From Baffinella frigidus (taxonomy: Eukaryota; Cryptophyceae; Cryptomonadales; Baffinellaceae), in the NCBI GenBank assembly GCA_026770585.1, contig MU646487.1, positions 611,047 through 622,679 on the forward strand: DNA of 11,633 bases, read 5' to 3'. The position numbers and the translations under genes are program-made. Numbering within the stretch: position 1 is the first letter of the stretch; every line of letters begins with the position of its first letter. A model generated the notes under the pieces. That model was not told the DNA's origin and did not search any database. It worked only from the letters and a program-made list of their open reading frames with translations. Positions 10,401 through 11,633 of the stretch are shown here, in pieces.

Positions 10401-11633
10401 GTGGTACCACGCTACGGTACTGCCTACCGTAGGTCCCTACGGAATGCGCTGAGGTACCCGTACCCGAACGCGTACCCGTGCAGCGGGCGCGGGCGCGAGA
10501 GGCGCCAGGCTCAGCAGGTCTACCCCCCTCCAAAATAGCGTTGCAACACTATTTTGCAGAACGTGTTGTTGAAAGTCTAGCGGCAGCAAGATCTGGCGCC
10601 TTTGCAAAGTCCGAAGGGGTTTCGGGTTTCGTAACAACGTCTCCCGGCCCGGTCCTTGGAGGGCTCTCCAAGCTTCGATCTTGCCGCCAGCGCCAGTGAA
10701 CCCCCTTGTAGAATGGACTGGCGACAACTCACCCGTGTCCCCCCTAAACCCTCAACCATAAACCCTGAACCCTGAACCCTGGACCCTAACCTAAAACCTA
10801 GACCCTAAACCCTAAACCCTAAACCCTAAACCCTAAACCCCAAACCCCAAACCCTAAACGCTGAACCCCAAACCAGGCAGCACGGGCCTCAGGCTGCTCC
10901 GCGAAACCCTCCAACCTCATCTCGAAAGATAACTGAATCAGTTCCCTAATTAGCGTTTTCATTTCATTAGGAGGCCTAATTGAATTTACTATGCCCTAAC
11001 TAATTTCTCCTATTCAACCTCCTATTGGAAAGGAACTGATTCAGTTATCTTCCGAGATGAAACCACTCCAGCAGCCCTAAACCCAAACTCTAAACCCCAA
11101 ACCCCAAACCCTACAGTGGTACCTCGCGCATAAGAAACCACCGCGCCGTGGGAACCTACAGTAGGCCTATGATAGCCCTTAAGTGGCCAGGCCCCCAAAT
11201 TTGCGGGCCAAGAGGTCCTAGGCAGGTCCTAGGGCCCTACGGTAGGGCGTATGCGCCTACTGGCCACTTAAGGGGTATATGCCTAGGGCCCTACGGTGGT
11301 CCTGGGGGGGGGCAGTTTCTTATGAGCGAGGTACCCCTGTAACCCCTCACCCGCGTCCCCCAACAGGCTGTGCGTGCCGCAGGCACCTCCAAACCAAGCT
11401 CCAAGCACTCCTACACGATTGAGTCATACTAGTAATAGTAAAGCATGCGTGTCGTAATTTTCGTGGCGGCAAAAGCAATTAATCAATACTTTTGCGGAGA
11501 TGGAACTCACCCGCGTCCCCCGGCAGGCTGCACGGGCATCCGGCGCCTCCAAGCAAACCTCCAAGCACTCCAAGCACTCCAGCAGGGCCCGGAAAGGCCC
11601 GCCTCAGGACCTCAACAGGACCGCCTCGGGGGG
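4404..11633 (+). CDS. CEP164: CEP164-like WW-domain basal-body protein, partial (exons C2-C9; possibly also C0, C1)
   Basis: Eight plus-strand exons join with matching phases: C2 ends phase 2, C3 phase 1, C4 to C8 all phase 0. The order is a Ser/Asp/Gly-rich N-terminal part (C2-C5), then QE followed by VVEYARFLGIDPLREPHLL and AIAQEGLVAPLPD (C6). C7 and C8 supply a full WW domain with two Trp 22 positions apart, a Tyr-Tyr pair and Pro three after the second Trp. A basic charged stretch and a Ser/Lys-rich tail follow (C8, C9). An E-(Y/F)-A-x-x-x-GIDP-x-x-EP motif right before a WW domain is the hallmark of the CEP164 N terminus. Known role: CEP164 sits on distal appendages of mother centrioles and basal bodies, and its N-terminal region recruits TTBK2 to start ciliogenesis. 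The gene spends over 7 kb on roughly 220 codons and continues beyond the window. Confidence 0.78.
4495..4635. mobile_element. MITE family A, copy 1
   Basis: A near-perfect long hairpin of 141 bp with termini TAATCTCC/GGAGATTA and arms through TATTAATTAATTGCTTTTGG. The flanks GCAC/ACAC are a probable 4-bp target duplication with one change. Confidence 0.92.
4662..4758 (-). repeat. 97-bp segment, orientation 2 of an inverted pair
   Basis: Reverse-complement copy of 1978-2074, same length, a few substitutions. The right flank GAAGGTTTCGGGACCCCT is unchanged in orientation. Confidence 0.85.
4973..5056. repeat. inverted repeat CCCAGCACGTCAACTT
   Basis: 29-base arms (4973-5001 and 5028-5056) around AATAACCCG repeats. 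Solo arm-like copies with the following GTGGT-x-CAAATCCGT sequence occur near 4290 and 5310, so this is a small dispersed family. Confidence 0.8.
5087..5141 (+). repeat. tail echo of exon C2
   Basis: A 55-bp copy of 4427-4481. Against C2, five of six substitutions are at third codon positions. The donor GT is changed to AT, so this copy could not be spliced at that site. Confidence 0.7.
5142..5593. other. C2-C3 intron, unassigned part
   Basis: A perfect 9-bp stem with T6 loop (GGTCTCCTC at 5231-5239, GAGGAGACC at 5246-5254), AGTTG-GC-ATGCTGG repeats and an AGCTCTGCCTGAGT motif seen elsewhere. No exon signal. Confidence 0.4.
5594..5806. repeat. CCCTAAA tract with nine perfect CCCCAAA units
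   Basis: CCCCAAA repeats nine times without error at 5622-5684, flanked by CCCTAAA-type units. C3 head echo 1 (5722-5763) interrupts the tract. Confidence 0.93.
5722..5763 (+). repeat. head echo 1 of exon C3
   Basis: AG followed by a copy of the first 40 or so bases of C3 (GEGSLRWDSW reading), then CCCTAAA repeats. Its changes are not third-position biased, so it looks decayed. Confidence 0.6.
5843..5884 (+). repeat. head echo 2 of exon C3
   Basis: Acceptor CAACAG, then a C3 head copy of the same length as the exon as far as the SWSKA reading, ending in CCCTAAA repeats. It is closer to C3 than echo 1. Confidence 0.65.
5885..5926. repeat. telomere-like tract forming the C3 acceptor
   Basis: CCCTAAA, CCCCTAAT and CCCCAA units, ending AAACAG at the exon C3 boundary. 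Confidence 0.85.
5927..6009 (+). CDS. CEP164: exon C3 of CEP164-like gene
   Basis: The exon has one base, then 27 codons (GEDSLLWDSWSKATGGTQSW, then an Arg-rich run), ending in phase 1 at GGCG followed by GTTAGG. The acceptor is CCCCAAACAG at the end of a telomere-like tract. Two head copies lie upstream and one tail copy downstream. The tail copy (6431-6483) differs by a 9-nt in-frame deletion in the Arg run and two third-position changes, consistent with coding. The donor is weak. No domain is recognised. Confidence 0.6.
6083..6220 (+). repeat. 138-bp inverted copy of 7942-8079
   Basis: About four differences over 138 bases. The unit includes part of the second C5 copy, so a piece of this locus was copied backwards about 1.9 kb upstream, into the C3-C4 intron. 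Weak inverted repeats flank it (near 6065 and 6250). Confidence 0.88.
6284..6430. repeat. G-rich degenerate tract, opposite polarity
   Basis: GGGGTTA, GGGTATATGG and TTTAGGG variants on the plus strand, before the C3 tail echo. With 6034-6050 it is the only sizeable tract whose G-rich strand is the sense strand. Confidence 0.8.
6431..6483 (+). repeat. tail echo of exon C3
   Basis: A copy of the last two thirds of C3 (DSWSKATGGTQSWRR reading), 9 nt shorter in the Arg run, with GGTG followed by GTCTAA at the donor position. It is preceded by a G-rich tract and followed at once by CCCTAAA repeats. Confidence 0.7.
6486..6666. repeat. CCCTAAA tract with CCATAAA variants
   Basis: Alternating blocks of CCATAAA and CCCTAAA, ending in CCCTCGCAG, the acceptor of the C4 head echo. 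Confidence 0.93.
6670..6746 (+). repeat. head echo of exon C4
   Basis: Acceptor CCCTCGCAG, straight from a CCCTAAA tract, followed by the first 25 codons of C4 in frame, with Trp changed to Arg and one Ser to Leu, ending at a stop in the next telomere-like tract. Confidence 0.75.
6746..6856. repeat. degenerate CCCTAAA tract before exon C4
   Basis: CCCTAAC, CCCTAAG and CCCCAAG variants, ending about 20 bases before the C4 acceptor. Confidence 0.9.
6879..6982 (+). CDS. CEP164: exon C4 of CEP164-like gene (Ser/Asp/Gly-rich)
   Basis: Two bases, then 34 codons, including ADTSISSLGSDSSSDAQW and ending LIGANHQE at a phase-0 donor GAG followed by GTATCT. The acceptor is GGACTCATCAG. The 26 codons shared with the downstream copy (7087-7164) differ at 14 bases, 11 of them third positions, and nine of twelve changed codons are synonymous. 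That is the strongest evidence in the window that this frame is translated. The terminal QE fits the E-Q-E that precedes the conserved helix in CEP164. The Ser/Asp run suggests a disordered, possibly phosphorylated linker. Confidence 0.75.
7084..7164 (+). repeat. tail echo of exon C4
   Basis: A copy of the last 26 codons of C4 with no indels, with donor GAG followed by GTGC. The inverted-repeat element at 7169-7308 is inserted exactly at this donor, duplicating GTGC. Its changes from C4 are mostly synonymous, and it shares several third-position states with the head echo at 6670. Confidence 0.75.
7169..7308. mobile_element. MITE family B at the C4 tail-echo donor
   Basis: 140 bp with perfect termini TTATCCGGGGAAACC and complement. 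Exact target duplication GTGC at 7165-7168 and 7309-7312. Its core (GCAACG, then AAATTACTACACAAATGCTTT) is that of family A, but the outer 35 bases are unrelated. Confidence 0.93.
7419..7558. mobile_element. MITE family A, copy 2
   Basis: 140 bp, same orientation as copy 1, left end TCATCTCC. Exact 4-bp target duplication AGTT at 7415-7418 and 7559-7562. Confidence 0.93.
7568..7600 (+). repeat. head echo of exon C5
   Basis: Acceptor TTGGCAG, then a GTTEER reading like the C5 head, then divergence and a stop. It begins nine bases after the inverted-repeat element at 7419-7558. Confidence 0.5.
7715..7765 (+). CDS. CEP164: candidate small exon C5 of CEP164-like gene
   Basis: Only 51 nt (GTNEERTRVAVASDAQE), phase 0 at both ends. 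The acceptor is CACGCCAG and the donor is GAG followed by GTCGTG. A copy at 7921-8008 differs mainly by synonymous or conservative changes. Head and tail fragments flank it in the usual polarity. Because both C4 and C5 end in QE at phase 0, C5 could be an optional exon: C4 can also join C6 directly in frame. Confidence 0.55.
7921..8008 (+). repeat. second copy of exon C5, split, with tail and donor
   Basis: The GTNEERARVVVA reading at 7921-7956 and DAHE plus GTCTTG at 7997-8008 match C5 from end to end, separated by about 40 unrelated bases. The acceptor AG is absent. Sequence beyond the donor also matches that of C5 (GCCCCCGACCCC against GCTCCCCGAACCCC). Confidence 0.6.
8128..8160 (+). repeat. 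tail-plus-donor echo of exon C5
   Basis: CTGGAG followed by GTGTTGCTCCCCGAACC repeats the donor end at 8003-8025 with few changes. Only the last codons of the exon are included. Confidence 0.45.
8285..8364. repeat. C-rich tract ending in the C6 head-echo acceptor
   Basis: Heavily degraded CCCCTAA/CCCCAAA units, then CCTATCTGCCTCAG. Its origin as a telomere-like tract is inferred from the remaining heptamers. Confidence 0.65.
8365..8396 (+). repeat. head echo of exon C6
   Basis: Acceptor TGCCTCAG at the end of a C-rich tract, then about 31 bases identical to the start of C6, then divergence. The perfect identity suggests a recent copy or gene conversion. Confidence 0.85.
8447..8464. repeat. 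18-bp perfect palindrome with AGACGGCTTGCTGAC direct repeats
   Basis: CCGTCTATCGATAGACGG, followed by two AGACGGCTTGCTGAC units, between the C6 head echo and C6. Confidence 0.8.
8533..8628 (+). CDS. CEP164: exon C6: conserved helix preceding the WW domain
   Basis: This exon has 32 codons, phase 0 at both ends, with acceptor TATTTTCTTGCAG and donor GAC followed by GTGAGT, the best splice pair in the window. The peptide VVEYARFLGIDPLREPHLL, then AIAQEGLVAPLPD, is the signature segment of CEP164 N termini, where a short helix leads into the APLP turn immediately before the WW domain. It has a head copy upstream at 8365 and a tail copy downstream at 8815. Confidence 0.93.
8629..8814 (+). repeat. 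GTGTCC-(A/G)-ACACACC repeats in the C6-C7 intron
   Basis: Seven or more loosely spaced copies of GTGTCC(A/G)ACACACC or its CCAAAACAC variant, many self-complementary. They make most of this 335-nt intron and create spurious open frames on both strands. Confidence 0.75.
8815..8870 (+). repeat. tail echo of exon C6
   Basis: A copy of the last 18 codons of C6 with donor GAC followed by GTGACG. Seven codons differ, six of them only at the third position and synonymous, the other Val to Ala. A donor-only copy (GGAC followed by GTGACT) also lies at 8673-8690. Confidence 0.85.
8924..8937 (+). repeat. head echo of exon C7
   Basis: TGAAAACAG followed by GGGTGGGCGAATTC copies the acceptor and first codons of C7 (TGAAATCAG followed by GGGTGGACGGAGTTC), about 40 bases upstream of it. 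Confidence 0.6.
8964..9011 (+). CDS. CEP164: exon C7: first half of the WW domain
   Basis: This exon has 16 codons (GWTEFEDAEGNLYYHQ), phase 0 at both ends, with acceptor GTGAAATCAG and donor CAG followed by GTGCTG. It supplies the first signature Trp (residue 2) and the Tyr pair of strand 2 (residues 13-14). A decayed copy of its acceptor and first codons lies 40 bases upstream, starting at 8924. At 48 nt it is unusually small for a GC-rich gene with kilobase introns. Confidence 0.93.
9012..9391. other. C7-C8 intron, left part
   Basis: Low-complexity TTTGGTTTGATTTGGTTTG near 9025, repeated near 9155, short TACCATGACTA-type repeats, and a 12-bp palindrome GCTAGCGCTAGC at 9259-9270. No exon signal. 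Confidence 0.4.
9392..9506. repeat. inverted repeat CCTAAGTCAAC
   Basis: 11-base ends with one mismatch and internal AAGTCAACT/AGTTGACTT pairs. A possible degenerate element. Confidence 0.5.
9683..9872. mobile_element. MITE-like element with 36-bp perfect terminal repeats
   Basis: 190 bp with termini GTAGAGCTATTCCGGTAGG and perfect for 36 bases, suggesting recent origin. The left interior carries three CGAGACTT units. No clear target duplication. Confidence 0.92.
9950..10089. mobile_element. MITE family A, copy 3 (inverted), in a telomere-like repeat
   Basis: 140 bp, the reverse orientation of copies 1 and 2. The flanks CCCTAGAC and AAACCCTAAAC show insertion into CCCTAAA repeats, with AGAC/AAAC a probable 4-bp duplication. 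Confidence 0.93.
10257..10361 (+). CDS. CEP164: exon C8: second half of the WW domain and basic stretch
   Basis: This exon has 35 codons, phase 0 at both ends, with acceptor CGCGGGCAG and donor CAG followed by GTGCTT. VWTHPLDAFYR completes the WW domain: the second Trp at residue 8, 21 residues after the first, and the conserved Pro at residue 11. The following ERARARERRQAQQ is a charged helix that probably begins a coiled coil, as in CEP164 after its WW domain. A tail copy with a 2-nt deletion lies downstream at 10482-10517. Confidence 0.92.
10385..10469. repeat. hairpin between C8 donor and its echo
   Basis: A perfect 16-bp pair GTTCGGGTACGGGTAC at 10385-10400 and 10454-10469, with further imperfect pairing around it and nested CTACGGTA/TACCGTAG pairs in the loop. 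Confidence 0.85.
10482..10517 (+). repeat. tail echo of exon C8
   Basis: A copy of the last 12 codons of C8 with a 2-nt deletion and a donor CAG followed by GTCTAC. A hairpin (10385-10469) separates it from C8. Confidence 0.75.
10518..10743. other. C8-C9 intron, left part
   Basis: No exon or element recognised. It ends with ACTCACCCGTGTCCCC, which resembles the leader placed before the C9 echo at 11367 and before C9 itself. Confidence 0.35.
10744..10876. repeat. CCCTAAA tract ending in the C9 head-echo acceptor
   Basis: CCCTGAA, CCCTAAA and CCCCAAA units; the final CCCCAAACCAG is the acceptor-like boundary of the first C9 echo. Confidence 0.93.
10877..11073 (+). repeat. head echo 1 of exon C9, interrupted by an inverted-repeat element
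   Basis: Acceptor AAACCAG at the end of a CCCTAAA tract, then AARASG and a C9-like reading to 10916. A 144-bp element with an AACC target duplication intervenes, and the match resumes at 11061 (ACTCCAGCAG). Confidence 0.75.
10917..11060. mobile_element. MITE-like element inside the C9 head echo
   Basis: 144 bp with 29-bp termini (TCATCTCGAAAGATAACTG) with one mismatch. Exact target duplication AACC at 10913-10916 and 11061-11064; removing it restores a continuous C9-like sequence. Confidence 0.93.
11077..11112. repeat. short CCCTAAA/CCCCAAA tract
   Basis: Five to six degenerate units after the first C9 echo. The element at 11112-11341 is inserted at its end. Confidence 0.85.
11112..11341. 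mobile_element. MITE-like element at the edge of a telomere-like tract
   Basis: 230 bp with termini TACAG(T/G)GGTACCTCGC over about 28 bases with few mismatches. Exact target duplication ACCC at 11108-11111 and 11342-11345. The interior holds a second inverted pair (CTTAAGTGGCCAG) and CCTACGGTAGGG repeats. Confidence 0.9.
11367..11408 (+). repeat. head echo 2 of exon C9
   Basis: CTCACCCGCGTCCCCCAACAG, the same leader as before C9 itself (11506-11526), is followed by AVRAAG, SKP and SSKHS readings. It is then cut off by a truncated inverted-repeat element at 11406. Confidence 0.75.
11406..11502. mobile_element. MITE family A, copy 4 (truncated)
   Basis: Matches the right two thirds of copy 3 with scattered changes; the left arm is missing. 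It starts inside the second C9 head echo. Confidence 0.85.
11527..11633 (+). CDS. CEP164: exon C9: Ser/Lys-rich segment, runs off the window
   Basis: The acceptor CCCCGGCAG is followed by a phase-0 open frame (AARASGASKQTSKHSKHSSR, then ARKGPPQDLNRTASG) to the window end, with no GT donor seen. Two earlier head copies, at 10877 and 11367, start with the same Ala-(Ala/Val)-Arg-Ala reading. This is the only one of the three not interrupted. The composition suggests a disordered, phosphorylatable linker. Confidence 0.72.

Noticed and set aside
10102-10533. 143-codon minus-strand frame, Arg/Thr/Gly-rich
   Set aside because: Antisense to C8 and to the GTACCC hairpin; its periodic composition comes from those repeats.
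1-11633. tRNA, rRNA, prokaryotic promoters or operons
   Set aside because: No cloverleaf, rRNA segment, Shine-Dalgarno-led gene or operon was recognised on either strand.

Overview
The window is eukaryotic nuclear DNA. It has GT-AG split coding exons, interstitial telomere-type repeats (TTTAGGG/CCCTAAA), many small terminal-inverted-repeat elements, and no operon or prokaryotic signal. TTTAGGG-type telomeres are known from green algae and plants, and from alveolates such as dinoflagellates, chromerids and apicomplexans. Both recognisable genes encode ciliary proteins, so a ciliated protist or alga is the best guess. The species cannot be named from this sequence.

Layout. On the minus strand, 98-1631 holds two exons (T1 1521-1631, T2 98-160) of a TMEM216-like transition-zone membrane protein. 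Its first exon was not found and its later exons lie off the left end. On the plus strand, from about 4404 and possibly from an ATG at 2414, runs a CEP164-like WW-domain gene that leaves the window at 11633. The exons are C0 2414-2518 and C1 3442-3624 (both tentative), C2 4404-4477, C3 5927-6009, C4 6879-6982, C5 7715-7765, C6 8533-8628, C7 8964-9011, C8 10257-10361 and C9 11527-11633. Splice phases join without conflict from C2 to C9, and C6-C8 assemble a complete WW domain. The two genes are divergent. In animals both proteins act at the ciliary base: CEP164 at distal appendages, TMEM216 in the transition zone.

The introns are unusual. Most exons have truncated second copies ('echoes') in the flanking introns, and these obey one polarity. 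Copies upstream keep the splice acceptor plus the exon head; copies downstream keep the exon tail plus the splice donor. This holds for both genes and both strands. Several echoes differ from the exon mostly at third codon positions, as if they came from translated copies. Telomere-like tracts lie between echoes and exons, often running right up to an acceptor AG, and nearly all have their C-rich strand as the sense strand of the gene they sit in. Small inverted-repeat elements, several with 4-bp target duplications, fill the rest; three sit inside or at the edge of echo exons.

Limits: exon calls come from reading frames, splice motifs, phase and internal copies. No alignment, expression data or database search was available. 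C0, C1 and the 5' end of C2 are the weakest parts of the model.
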